Below, piece by piece: positions 43,416 through 54,462 of a stretch of 64,000 nt of DNA. The DNA comes from Anodontia alba. Lineage: Eukaryota; Mollusca; Bivalvia; Lucinida; Lucinidae. Position numbers and translations under genes: made by a program. Below the pieces are notes generated by a model. The model was not told where the DNA came from and searched no databases. It saw only the letters and a list, made by a program, of their open reading frames with translations. The number at the start of each line of letters is the position of its first letter. Positions within the stretch are counted from its first letter, which is position 1. The stretch covers positions 74,413,610 to 74,477,609 of the forward strand of contig OZ024829.1 of NCBI GenBank assembly GCA_964016985.1, read 5' to 3'.

Positions 43416-46140
43416 CCTGTTCTTTGATCAGCTGCGTGCTGTGACTGCCAGGATCCCAGCATCAGAATTTCTGATCCCATGTGGAGATTGGAACAGCCAT
43501 GTAGGCCGTGCAGGCACTGGATACAGGGAAGTGCATAGTGGGATAGGGTATGGCAGGCCAGAACCAGATGTTGAGGGTGAGAGAATCCTAGAGTACGCCC
43601 TAGCATTTGACCTGCTTCTTGGGAACACATGTTTCAAGAAACGTGACAGGCACCTCATAACGTACAAGTCGGGAAACATAGCCACGCAGATAGACTTCAT
43701 CCTTTTCCGTAGGACCATGCACGAATGTGTCACAGATGTAAAAGTGATCCCTGGCGAGAGTAGCTCTGCAACATCAGCTTCTTGTATGTGACACGAGGAT
43801 TGATGTGCCACCAATGATGTGCCACCCCTCGCCTCAAAGTTTGGAAGCTTAAAGACCCTCAGACAAGCAATCATTTTCAGGTGGTCTTCAACTTGCATGT
43901 GAGCACATCTGCAGGTGTAGCTGATGGGGCCACTGTGGATATCTGGAACAACATCAAGACTGGACTGCTCAAGACAACTGAGGAGGTGTGTGGCACAACT
44001 CGGCCACACAACTGGCGTCGTGAAACCTGGTGGTGGAGAGCTTTCAAGGCCTGGAAGGCTGGTAAAGGCACTAGGGCATCATCATACGATGCAGCCAAAC
44101 GATATGCCAGACAATGCAGAGCACCATGCTCGTCAAGAAGCCGACAAGAAGGTCTACGAGAATATTGACCCCAAGTCTTCAGAAGTCTACCGCCTTGCTA
44201 ACAAGTTTAGAAGAGAGAACACTGATGTTGTTGGTGACAAACCTGTGAAGAATGATGCAGGAGAGATGTCAATGAACCAAGACTCAAAGCAGAAGGCCTG
44301 GCTAAAGCACTACCAAAGGCTTCTAAACTTTGAGTTTGACTGGGACCCAGACCACCTGTCTTATCAACCACCAGTGGAATGCCCGTCCATCCCAATCACC
44401 AGATATGGTTAAGAAGGCTATCTCACAGATGAAGGCTTGCAAAGCACCAGGCCCATCAGGCATAGTGGTGGAGATGATAAGAGCAGCCGGTGACATGGGC
44501 GCCTCCATGATCCTTGACCTCGCAGCTGCAATCATTCGTGATGGCAAGGTACCCTCTGACTGGGAGCAGAGTTTCATTGTCTGCCTCTACAAGGGAAAGG
44601 CGGACGCATTGGAAAGGGGCAACTACCATGGTCTCAAGCTGACAGAGCCGGTTATGAAAATCCTGGAGAGGATTGTGGACGGCCTCATCAGACAGTTGGT
44701 GTCAATCAATGATTCCCAATTTGGCTTCATCCCAGGCAGAGGCACTACAGATGCAATCTTTGTTGTCAGGCAGCTGCAAGAGAAGTATCTAGCTGCCAAC
44801 AAGAGACTCTACATGGCTTTCATAGACCTGGAGAAGGCGTTTGATCAAGTAACTCGGAGGGTCACCTGGTGGGCACTGAGAAAACTTGGTGTGGAGGAGT
44901 GGATTGTGCGACTGGTGCAGGGGATGTATGCAAATGCACGGAGCCATGTCCGTGTTGGTGAGGGGTACAGTGAAGAGTTTGAAGTGAAGGTTGGTGTTCA
45001 CCAAGGATCAGTACTCAGCCCACTGCTCTTCATCATTGTGCCTTATCACGAGAGTTTCGCTCTGGGGTCCCCTGGGAAGACCTCTATGCTTGATGACCTT
45101 GTTATCATGCCTTATCACGAGAGTTCCGCTCTGGGGTCCCCTGGGAAGACCTCTATGCTTGATGACCTTGTTATCATCGATGAATCACTTGAGGAATGTG
45201 TCAGGAGGCTCTTGACATGGAAAGAAGTAATGGAGAAGAAAGGACTGAGAGTAAATGCATGAAAGACAAAGATCATGATCTGCAGTACGGGACTGGACCT
45301 CCTGCTGAGTTCAGGAAAGTTTCCATGTGCCGTCTGTCGCATTGGAGTGGCAGCAACAGCAATGGCTGCAAGCACTGGGTGCACAAGAAATGCAGTGGGC
45401 TCAAGCGCTTGAAAAAAGACCCTGACTACAGATGTACATGGTGCCAGGGAACAGTACGCCCCTTGGATGGCAGACCACAGAAGGAGGTCCAGGTCGGACC
45501 TGACAAGGAGGTGGTAGCTTCCTTTTGCTACCTAGAAGACATGCCCTCAGCAGCCGCTGAGTAAAATAAATATAAGGTGGCTTTGAACTTTCAACCAGAA
45601 CATGTGTGAAAACCGCCTGGAAGACGTTCAAGGATCTGCTACCAGTTCCCTCTTCACACCACCTCCCTTTCAAAACATGTGGCCGTGTGTACAGCTCTTG
45701 TGTGCGGAGCGCAATGCTCCATGCCAGCAAGACTTGGTCACTGACAAAGCCAAACCTCCAGCGTCTGCAGCGAAATGACTGGCAATGATCAGACAGATCT
45801 GCAATGTCAGACCGCAAGACATTGTCATCACCAGTTCCAATGAGCTACTTGTGCGGCTTGGCATTGAGGATCTGGACCTCATTCTGAAGGAGAGAAGACT
45901 CTGATGGTATGGACATGTGGAACGCTCCAATGGTGCAGTCAAGACAGCCTTTGACATACAGGTTGATGGAAAGCGTGGGCCTGGGATGCCTAAGATGACA
46001 TGGAAACAGCTGACAGAGAGGGATTGCGAGAGTGAAAGCTCTCGGCCATGAACCCTCATGATAGACATACCTGGAGATCTGGTGTGAGATCTGTCATGTG
46101 TGCAGCAAGCCAGCTATCTGGAAGGGGGCCCACTGGTCTG
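43416..46140 (+). pseudogene. LINE ORF2: endonuclease, reverse transcriptase, Cys/His finger (frameshifted)
   Basis: Endonuclease half (43416-43790): LIPCGDWNSHVG and TYKSGNIATQIDFILF, matching the GDFN and QIDYI-type motifs. The reverse transcriptase frame is 44330-45262: MKACKAPGPSGI, FGFIPGRGTTDAI, the motif A segment MAFIDLEKAFDQV, and the motif B segment HQGSVLSPLLF. Motif C, normally YADD, reads MLDDLVI and occurs twice because of a 69-bp tandem duplication (45041-45109 and 45110-45178). A finger follows at about 45325-45450: CR-L-HW, then NGCKHWVHKKCSG and YRCTWC. The C-terminus (45900-45990) includes WYGHVERS. Several frame changes and stops (45262, 45564 and others) show it is dead. 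In life it would make and integrate cDNA. Confidence 0.85.
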
Positions 46141-46192
46141 GATGTTGCCCCTGTACCTGCACGTTAATCAAAAATCTGATTATGATGATGAT
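43416..46192 (+). mobile_element. 5'-truncated LINE (non-LTR retrotransposon)
   Basis: Begins inside the endonuclease domain and ends with an ATTATGATGATGATTAT tail. It is inserted in a family L array: ACAC before and GACAC after are the only visible flank match. Domains in order are endonuclease C-terminal half, reverse transcriptase, Cys/His finger and C-terminal region. Truncation at the 5' side with an intact 3' tail is typical of target-primed integration. The clade was not assigned. Confidence 0.85.
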
Positions 46193-46440
46193 TATATGAC
46201 ACTATCTCCTCCTAGACCACTGGGTGGAATTCAACCAATCTTGCTACATCACTTCCCCTCATGGTAAGGGTGTGCAAGGGCAACATTATTTTTCCATGCC
46301 TCCATCCGTCAGTGCATCCATTATCTGTCCATCACACTATCTCCTCCTAAACCACCAGGCGGAATTCAACTAGCTGCATCACTGTCCCCTCATGGTAAGA
46401 GTGTATGAGAGCAACATTATTTTTCTGTGCTCCATCAATC
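46193..46440 (-). repeat. family L array, right part
   Basis: Resumes with ACTATCTCCTCCTAGACCAC after the LINE tail. Two units, then a junction to family C at about 46437. Confidence 0.65.
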
Positions 46441-46841
46441 CAGTGGTTTCTGACAAAAATATTTTTAAAGTGTTTAAATAGATATATATAGGGAAAATAA
46501 GCCCCGTCCCCTAGCGGCCATGTTTTTTGATGAATCATGACAGCTTCAACAAACTTGGTATAGGGTTATTACAAAAGGAACATTCCTGCCATGTTATACT
46601 GAAATCATTCCAGTGGTTTCTGACAAGAAGAGTTTTAAAGTTTTCTATATAGATATATAGGGAAAATAAGCCCCACCCCTAGCAGCTATGTTCTTTGAAG
46701 AATCATGAAGAATCATGATTGCTAGAACAATCTTGGTAGTGGGTCACTAAAGGAATATTCTTGCCAAGTAATATTGAAATCGGTCAAGTGGTTTCTGACA
46801 AGAAGATTTTTAAAATTTTCTATATAGATATATAGGGAAAA
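46441..46841 (+). repeat. SF1 family C units, truncated by DIRS insertion
   Basis: Contains GTGGTTTCTGACAAGAAGA, CTATATAGATATATAGGGAA and CCCTAGCGGCCATGTTTTTT. GTGGTTTCTGAC falls at 46444, 46613 and 46789, consistent with the 166-bp period. It stops at GGGAAAAT where the DIRS-like element begins. Confidence 0.65.
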
Positions 46842-47163
46842 TGAAGTTTTTTAAAAGTAAAACATATTTTAACGAGTAATACTTAACCTATAGATAATGT
46901 GCTATTCTATTCTGTTATTCACCCCCTCCACAGAAAAACGACCTTTCAGTCGTGATAAAGTCTTAATTCAGAAGGTCCCTTTAAACAGTTACCTGTATGA
47001 CGTAGTTCCTCCCGCTCAAATGATCACGTGTCAGTTTCTTTTATGTGTAAAACAATACACAATTAGGAGAAAAGAGCGAGGGAAGGGAGGTGGGACGATA
47101 AATACTTATCTATAGGTTAAGTATTACTCGTTAAAATATGTTTTACTTTTAAAAAACTTCATT
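46842..47163. repeat. DIRS terminal/internal complementary module with 55-bp inverted repeat
   Basis: AATGAAGTTTTTTAAAAGTA and onward to CCTATAGA (46841-46896) is mirrored exactly by TCTATAGG...AACTTCATT (47107-47163). The intervening part contains GGTCCCTTTAAACAGTTACC and GATCACGTGTCAGTTTCTT. Related modules occur at 12558-15180 (interrupted), 56088-56470 and 30828-33280. Confidence 0.8.
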
Positions 47164-47453
47164 TTAACTTCGTAATACATTAACCTATAGATAATGTGCT
47201 AGAATTTGTAGAATAGGAGGGAGGATTTCTCCTAATAAATTAGTCCCAACTTCTGAATTAAGACTTAGTAAAAAATTTATTTTTTATATATATAATGAGG
47301 ACATAATTAGTGCTTACGGCAATAATAAGGTCCTTTAACCAAGGATAAAGTAATCCAGGGTTAAGATATATATATATATAATAAAGGTATAATATAATAT
47401 ATTTAGTACCTTTTCTAGTATAGCATCAGGTGTAGGGGGGCTGTTGACGTTGT

Positions 47454-48690
47454 CTACACATCCATAGCTGATTGCTGTTGGCCCCCCACCACTTTTTGGG
47501 CCACTACAATGGGGCCCAAACTTTGGAGATTCTGTGCTTGTTGAGACATGTCTCTGAGATAGAATTTGGCAAAAGTTGATGAACTATTCCAAACCGCTGC
47601 TCGGAGTATATCATTGAGAGGAACTTTGTCAAAGAAAGCCCAAGAAGAGGAAAGAACTCTAACTTCATTAGCTTTGATTTTAAGGAAAGAGACGTCTCGC
47701 TTAGTGAGTTTCCTATAGGCAAGTTTAACAGTGTAAGATATCCATCTCGAGATAGTATCTTTAGAAATATCCTTATTGCCTTTAATAGGAAGAAAAAATC
47801 TAGTTCTATTCTGGCGATAAGAGCTAGTCATTTTGAGATAGAATTTCAGAGCCCTAACGAGGCAAAGAAGTCTGTCAGTATGTTCCCATTTACATATTCG
47901 AGCAAGACTAGGAACAACAATAGGATCTGGTTTAACAGAAGGAAGCTGGTTTTTTGCTAAAAAGCCAGATTTAAGAATCAAGGAAACTGAACCATCAGAT
48001 TGATTAAATCTTAAATGTTGTGAATCCATAGCTAGAGCATGAATTTCACTACACCTTTTAGCAGTGGCGAGAGCTAAGAGAAAGGCTGTCTTAATAGTAA
48101 CGTGAAATTTAGAAGCCTTATCAAGAGGTTCAAAAGGTGGTTTTTGTAGACATACTAAAACCCACGATAAGTCCCATTTAGGTGTAAGAGATCTTTGTAC
48201 TGGTCGTTGAAGTTCAAAAGATCTGATAAGTTCAGATAAAACTGGATTAGATCCGATTCTATTACCAGTTTTGAATTTTCAAAGTGTTAGAGATCATAGA
48301 TCTGTAACCTTTAATAGTACTAATCTGACATTTCTTTTCCGAAAAGAGAAAGATAAAGAAATCGGCTATAACTGTAATAGGGGCCGAGATCGGATAAACC
48401 TTTTTTGTATGACACCAATTAGAGAAGATGGTCCATTTTGCATCATAGACTTTTTGTGTAGATGCTCTTCTTGATCTGGAGACAAAATCTGCAACGTTTT
48501 GTGAAAATTTTTTATCTCTGATTGATTGTTTGATAACTCCCAAGCGTGAAGGTCGAGAATTGGGAGGTTTTGATGTACAAATCTTCCTTTGGATTGAGTC
48601 AGTAGTTTTGGAATTAGTGGCAGACGAATCGGAGCTGACACTAATAGAAGAAGTTCTGAGAACCACTGTTGTTGTGGCCAGAACGGAGCT
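47454..48690 (-). pseudogene. DIRS-like tyrosine recombinase (copy 2), frameshifted
   Basis: N-terminal core-binding part (about 48690-48280): SIRDKKFSQNVADFVSRSRR, then KVYDAKWTIFSNWC and STIKGYRSMISNTLK. One extra base near 48275 shifts the frame. The remainder reads GNRIGSNPVLSELIRSFELQ, then ATAKRCSEIHALAMDS (first catalytic Arg), RWISYTVKLAYRKL, KIKANEVRVLSSS, and TFAKFYLRDM with the nucleophilic Tyr. In the H-x-x-R box the histidine is Asn (AAT), whereas copy 1 has His (CAT). Its 5' part overlaps the RT/RNase H frame. Inactive. Confidence 0.8.
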
Positions 48691-50045
48691 ATGAGAACTA
48701 TTCTGCACTGATGTTGTCGGATTTTCTCTAGAACAGCAGGTATCAGAATAAAAGGAGGAAAAGCATATGCATGAAGATGATTCCAGTCCATGGACAGTGC
48801 ATCTATCGCTAGTGCTTTGTAGTCTTGTACTGGAGAGACATATAATGGGAGTCTGTGGTTGAATCTTGTCGCAAACAGATCCACATTTGGGAAGTTGAGC
48901 ATCTGGAATACTGAATTCGCAACTGTTTGATCCAGAGCCCATTCTGTCTTGATAGGTTTGTTTAGTCTTGAGAGGCGGTCTGCAAGAATGTTGAATTTGC
49001 CTGGGATGTGACGTACTCTGATAACTATGTCTTGTTCCAGGCACCAATTGAGTATTTCCCAAACTTCTACGCAAAGATTGGGGGAATGAGTGCCACCCTG
49101 TTTGTTGATATATGAGACCACCATTGTGTTGTCTGTGGATATCATTATGCAAGAATGGTGAATAAATGTTTTGGCTTGTTTCAGTGCTAATCGTATGGCC
49201 ATCATTTCTAACATATTGATATGGAGCTGGGATTGGTTTTCTGTCCAGCGACCATGAAAGGACAGTGTTGTCGGCTCTAAATGAGCTCCCCATCTGTAAT
49301 GACTGGCATCCGTATAAAGGAAGAATTCGGGGTCTGGAGGATGGATAGAAGTCCCTGTCTCGAATCGAATGGGGTTTATCCACCATTGTAAGTGAGATTG
49401 AATCATGCCGTTTATCGAGATCGGATGATCGAGAATAGAATATGAGGTTTCCAGACAGACAGCAGGCACATCTGAAGAGGACGTAAGTGCAGTCTGCCTA
49501 GGAGAACAAGGTCTGCTGCAGCACTGAGTTTGCCCAAAAGAGAAAGGAAAGTTCGTGCCGATACTTGTTTGGCTGAAATTATTTTCTTGATTGTTAGAAT
49601 TAGGTTCTGTACACGATCGGCTGGAACCCTGACTAAATTCTGTTGCGTCAGAAATTCCATACCTATGAAGGTGAATTTCTGAGCAGGAAAGAGATCTGAC
49701 TTCTTGAGATTTGGCAGAAAACCTAGGCTTTGAATAGTTTGAATGCAAAACTTTGTCTGAGTAATCAGACGGTTGCGAATCAGATTTTTTATCAGCCAAT
49801 CGTCTAGGTATGGAAAAACTGATATGGCACGTTGGCGTAGAAAAGCTGCAATAACGTCCATCAGTTTCGAGAAGATTAACGGACTTAGGGACATTCCGAA
49901 CGGTAGGGCCGAAAAGTGATATACAATGTACTTGATCTTCGTGTACGAAGCGAAGATACTTCCTGGATTGATGATGTATCGGCATGTGTAGATATGCATC
50001 TGTTAAATCTGTGGAGGGGGTGAATAACAGAATAGAATAGCACAT
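48366..50045 (-). pseudogene. DIRS-like reverse transcriptase / RNase H, frameshifted
   Basis: The frame opens in the end repeat (MCYSILLFTPST) and enters RT at DLTDAYLHMPIHHQSRKYLR. It then shifts to another frame (49412-49999) with SALPFGMSLSPLIFSKLMD and the active-site segment PYLDDWLIKN. It shifts back at about 49410 for RNase H: LYTDASHYRWGAHLEP, LEMMAIRLAL, STDNTMVVSYIN and NILADRLSRL supply the D-E-D-D residues. The C-terminal region contains NVDLFATRFNHRLPLY and RIVLIAPFWPQQQWF, typical of DIRS proteins. At least two frameshifts make it a pseudogene. It ends at 48366 inside the recombinase gene, the overlap expected for DIRS. Confidence 0.85.
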
Positions 50046-50077
50046 TATCTATAGGTTAATGTATTACGAAGTTAAAA

Positions 50078-51920
50078 CAAGAGGGCCATGATGGCCCTGT
50101 AATGCTCACCTGAGTATCATAGAACTTTGAAAACCTGACCTAGAACTGATCAAGGCAAACATGCTGATCAAAATTCAAAATGATTATATTAACAAGTAAG
50201 AAATGTAGCATGTCTAATGGACTGTGAAATAGCGGTCAAGGTCAAATATGGATGACTGCACTCAAGAGGCCATGCTAAGATGTATGCATGTACTAAGTAT
50301 CACTGGTTGTAGGAGCAATAGTTACTGAGAAACTGATCCAAACACAAACACTTCACAAGTACCAAATATCACTCTGTAGGACAATAATTACTGAGAAACT
50401 GACCAAAACGGAAAACTTAAGTCACTGGACAATGAAATATACATCACCTAGAAATCATCAAGACAAACATTTTGAGCAAGATTCATGATGATCACTTCAA
50501 AAATATGACCTCTAGAGGGTCAACAAAGTTTTCCTTAGATTTGGCCTGGTGACCTAGTTTCTGACATCAAGTGACCCAGTTTTAAACTAGACCTAAAAAT
50601 CATCAAGATGAACATTTTGAGCAATATTTATGATGATTATTTAAAAACTGTGACCTCTGGAGTGTTAACAAGGTTTTCCTTTGATTTGGCCTTGTGACCT
50701 AGTTTTTGACCCCACATGACCCAGTTTCAAACTTGACTTAGAAATCATCAAGACAAACATTTTGGGCAAGATTCGTGATGATTGCTTCAAAAATGTGACC
50801 TCTAGAGTGTTAACAAGGTCTTCCTTTGATTTGGCCTGGTGACCTAGTTTTTGACTCCAGATGACCAAGTTTCAAACTTGACCTAGAAATCATCAAGACA
50901 AACATTTTGAGCAAGATTCATGATCATTGCTTCATAAATGTGACCGCTAGAGTGCTAACAAGGTTTTACACTGATGTGGTCGGTTGACCTAGTTTTTGAC
51001 CCCATGTGACTCAGTATTGAACTTGACCTAGAAATCATCAAGACAAACATTTTGAGCAAGATTCATGATGATTGCTTAAAAAATGTGACCGCTAGAGTGT
51101 TCACAAGGTTTTCTGCTGATCTGGCCTGGTGATCTAGTTTTTGACCCCAATTGACACAATTTCGAACTTGATCTACAACTCATCTAGAAAAACATTTTGA
51201 GCAAGATTCATGATGAATGCTTCAAAAATGTGACCGCTAGAGTGTTAACAAGGTTTTCCTTTGGTTTGGCCTGGTGACCTAGTTTTTGACCCCAAGTGAC
51301 CCAGTTTAAAAAAAAAACAGAAATAATCAAGACAAACAATTTGAGTAAGATTCATGATGATTGCTTGAAAAATTTGATCGCTAGAGTGTTAGCAAGGTTC
51401 TACGCTGATTTGGCCAGGTGACCTAGTTTTTGACCCCACGTGACCCAGTTTCGAACCTGACCTAGAAATCATCAAGACAAACATTTTGAGCAAGATTCAT
51501 GATGACTGCTTCAAAAGTGTGACTGCTAGAGTGTTAACAAGGTTTTCTGCTGATTTGGCCCGGTGACCTCGATTTTGATCCCAAGTGACCCAGTTTCAAA
51601 CTTGACCTAGAACTCATCAAGACAAACACTTTGAGCAAGTTTCATGATGATTGCTTCAAAAATGTGACTACTAGATTGTTAACAAGGTTTTCCTTTGATT
51701 TGACCTGGTGACCTAGTTTTTGACCCCAAGTGACCCAGTATCGAATTTGACCTAGATTTCATAGAGGCAAACATTCTGGGCAAGTTTCATCAAGATTGGG
51801 TCAAAATTGTGACCTCTAGCGTGTTAACAAACTAATTGTTGACGACGGACGATGGACAACTGACGATGGACAGAGGGTGATCACAATAGCTCACCCTGAG
51901 CTTTTGCTCAGGTGAGCTAA
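50078..51920 (+). mobile_element. SF1 element, family B, 145-bp units
   Basis: 5' CAAGAGGGCCATGATGGCCC and GCTCACCTGAG. Units contain GACCTAGTTTTTGACCCC, AAGTGACCCAGTTTCGAACT, AAATCATCAAGACAAACATT and TTGAGCAAGATTCATGATGA. Anchors at 50696, 50841 and 50986 give exactly 145 bp. The 3' end has a GACGACGGACGATGGACAAC tract and the hairpin AGCTCACCCTGAGCTTTTGCTCAGGTGAGCTAA at 51920. Confidence 0.85.
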
Positions 51921-52155
51921 GAATGGACACTGTGCAGACCCACATCATATGACAATTCAACAAATTACAGTTGAAACAATTAAGGCAGTTTCTATACAAT
52001 ACCCCTTAAACTGACAATGGACCCTTCTAACATCTATGATGGAAAAGTTCATCCACCGAAGATATCCAAGCAATAATGGGTAAACAGTGGAATTGTTAAG
52101 AATGAGTATTTGATGATAATTCTGGGGTAATTTTTCTTATTTCTCCATAAAAATG
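51776..52155 (+). repeat. segmental duplication, copy 2
   Basis: Counterpart of 42591-42990. It includes the 3' end of family B and about 235 bp of flanking sequence (ATGGACACTGTGCAGACCCA, ACAATACCCCTTAAACTGAC) that belongs to no other repeat here. Confidence 0.85.
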
Positions 52156-52266
52156 TAGGAGTGCCCCATAGAGGTGCTTCAAATGAGTACCCACAATGTA
52201 TGTTTTTATGAAAAACTGGAGAAAATTATCCCAGAATTATCACCAACTACTCCTCCTTAACAATTC
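52088..52266. mobile_element. palindromic MITE1, centre shortened
   Basis: The left arm CAGTGGAATTGTTAAGAATG, TATTTGATGATAATTCTGGG is mirrored by CCCAGAATTATCACCAACTA, CTCCTCCTTAACAATTCCTCTG. The usual centre is partly missing (TGTAGGAGTGCCCCATAGAGG). Confidence 0.75.
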
Positions 52267-53045
52267 CTCTGGTATAATCTTACAATTCTGAGAGGCAAGT
52301 GCAAGGTTATGGCATAATTTTGTTGACATTACAAGTATGTAAACTTTGAAAATGTAATAAAAATGTTTGCTGCCCATTTTATTTTTTCATTTGATATTTA
52401 ACACAGAACACATACAATATATCAGCACCATGTAAAAATGGGTCTCCGGAACCTATGTGAGGAGCAAAGCCCAGACCATCCTGTCCATCTGCGCAGTCTG
52501 ATTTGAGCCTTCAATGTCTGCTTACAGAATCATTGGATACTGAAGAATATATTGATGTATAACAAAGTCCTTGTCAGGTTGTGTGGCTTCCCTGGCTGAT
52601 CAGGATCTTCACTGTTCCCATATGCCCCGAAGACACATTGTTTTTTTGGCATGGCCCTATTAAAACAGATCTGGTCCAGTTTGAAAACTCACATAGTCTG
52701 CATCAAGTGGAAAAATGTCTTGAACAAAAATAGACTATGAAAGCAGTGGTCAGGGCATTCATTCTTTCTGAGCTCACAGAATCATTGGATACTGAAAATG
52801 ATGCTGATGAGTTTAGGTTTAATGACAAGTCAACCCATGAGGATCACTTGAGTCAAAATGGTATATTAACTTTTTTTAGATTAAAAATGGCTATATGATG
52901 CTGAAGAATGTATCAGACAAGGACAAAGGCCCTGATAAGACTGCACAAAAGAATTCTGTGAAATTTTATGTCTATTCCAAGACACCTTTCCTCTGGATGA
53001 TGCCTTACTCCAGATAAGAGGGGGGTTCACATATTAGAATATATT
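52267..53045. other. spacer with an internal duplicated phrase and a SINE-tail fragment
   Basis: CAGAATCATTGGATACTGAA occurs at about 52526 and 52780. GGTTTAATGACAAGTCAACCC at about 52816 is a truncated SINE 3' tail (minus). No coding exon was recognised on either strand. Confidence 0.4.
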
Positions 53046-53170
53046 TGTCTTATTTCTATGAAAACATGTATTGTTGGTACTCAGTAGAAGTGCACTTCTA
53101 ATGATTACCCACAATGTATGTTTTTGTGTCAAAATAAGAAAAACATCATCAATTTTTTCAATTGAAAAGA
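53046..53170. mobile_element. palindromic MITE1 core
   Basis: GTTGGTACTCAGTAGAAGTG is mirrored by CACTTCTAATGATTACCCAC, with ATTTCTATGAAAACATGTAT / ATGTATGTTTTTGTGTCAAAAT as outer arms. Confidence 0.65.
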
Positions 53171-53179
53171 GGACTTTAT

Positions 53180-53610
53180 CTGCTGCCCACATAATACTAT
53201 GAAACAGCTCTATGAAACAGCTCTAAGGATTGCAGTAAATTTAATTTTGCTGCACAAAACATTCCCAAAATATTCCTATACTAACTTCTTCCCATACTTC
53301 TTCTAATGAGAGCTGACACAGGACAGTGCAGCTTGCCTGAATAGCTCTTTGCCTCTAAAAACTTGAACAAAAAACTTGAACAAAAACAATTTCAAAACCC
53401 ATGAAAGAGACCTCAAAGTTACTCCTGTGGATCAGGATGGTACAATATAAATCCTCAGACTGGTATCTAGTATCAGGGCAAGTATGAACTACTTCCATCC
53501 AGAGATTCAGGAGATATAGCCTTTTAAAAACTTTAGCCAAAAACTTAAACCAATGCCGACGCCGTAATGACTGCTATAGCTCTATCTGTACCTTCGTACA
53601 GGTGAGCTAA
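53180..53610 (+). repeat. SF1-related fragment with terminal hairpin
   Basis: Ends in CTGTACCTTCGTACAGGTGAGCTAA at 53610, a hairpin variant of the SF1 3' end. Only a short degenerate body precedes it and no 5' end was found. Confidence 0.5.
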
Positions 53611-53765
53611 AAATTGAACAAGTCAATCTGATCAGAGAAACTGTGTACGAAGAGTATTTGGTGATAATTTGGCAATAATGTTTCTTATTTCTCCATAAAA
53701 ACATATATTGTGGGTACTCATTAGAAGCACCTCGCTGAGGCACTTCTAATGAGTATCCACGACGT

Positions 53766-54104
53766 TTGTTTGTTTGATTTGTTTGATTTGGGCTTAACGT
53801 CGCTTTCAACCTTTTTCAGTCATATCGCGACGGTGTCTGGATGTGGCAGGGAGCTCAATGCTCACTTTTAGAGTGCTGCCTCACTGAAATATCACGCCCC
53901 AGACACTTTGACATGATATTCCACCCAGTCACATTATACTGACACTGAGCTGACCAGTTCTAGCTCTACTTTCTTAATGCTGAGCGCCAAGCGAAAGAGC
54001 AGCTAGTACCATTTTTAAAGTCTTTGGTATGACCCGGCCGGGGATCGAACCCGCAACCTCCCGGTCACAAAGCGGACGCTCTACCACTGAGCCACTGTGC
54101 CGGT
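53766..54104 (-). mobile_element. tRNA-derived SINE (family 1) with 13-bp target duplication
   Basis: Flanked by GTATCCACGACGT at 53753-53765 and 54105-54117. The minus-strand head has box A-like TGGCTCAGTGGTAGAGCG and box B GGTTCGATCCC. The tail at the left is TTTGATTTGGGCTTAACGTC. Full length. Confidence 0.92.
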
Positions 54105-54462
54105 GTATCCACGACGTATGTTTTTATGGAGAACTGGAGAAAATTATCCCATAATTATCATCAAATACTCCTCCTTAACAATTAATGCTCCATATTCCTC
54201 AAAAATAGACATTTTATCATCCAAGAAAGGTTTAATAAATTGGTATATGGTATTAATACAATCATAAAATGTGGTACCTGACAGCCTGTAAAATTTCAGT
54301 TAGTCTCATGAAATGATTTTTTATCGTATCTCTGAATTAATGTTGGCAATATTAATTCAAAGATACAATAAAAAATCATTTCAATTTTGATCCAGTTCAA
54401 AAGCAAGAGACTGAAATTTTACAGACTGTCAGATGCCACATTTTATGATCATATTAATACTA

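Larger units (their letters stand above)
46842..50077 (-). mobile_element. DIRS-like tyrosine-recombinase retroelement, internally deleted
   Basis: Read on the minus strand: end repeat (50077), RT, RNase H, tyrosine recombinase, end repeat (47163), plus an outer complementary module (46842-47163). The end repeat TTTTAACTTCGTAATACATT continues to GATAATGTGCTA at 47161-47201 and is exactly inverted at 50037-50077. Inverted ends plus an internal complementary region are DIRS hallmarks; circular cDNA integration leaves no target duplication. The gag region and RT N-terminus are missing: the left-end sequence CCCCCTCCACAG is joined directly to the codons DLTDAYLH. Confidence 0.85.

Noticed and set aside
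43186..43791. A 201-residue continuous frame as one protein
   Set aside because: It joins a family L repeat to the truncated LINE endonuclease by chance; only the part after 43416 is transposon protein.
53995..54104. tRNA gene on the minus strand
   Set aside because: Boxes A and B are present but it is the head of a SINE with target duplication, not a free tRNA gene; the same applies at 20160-20235 and 27410-27483.
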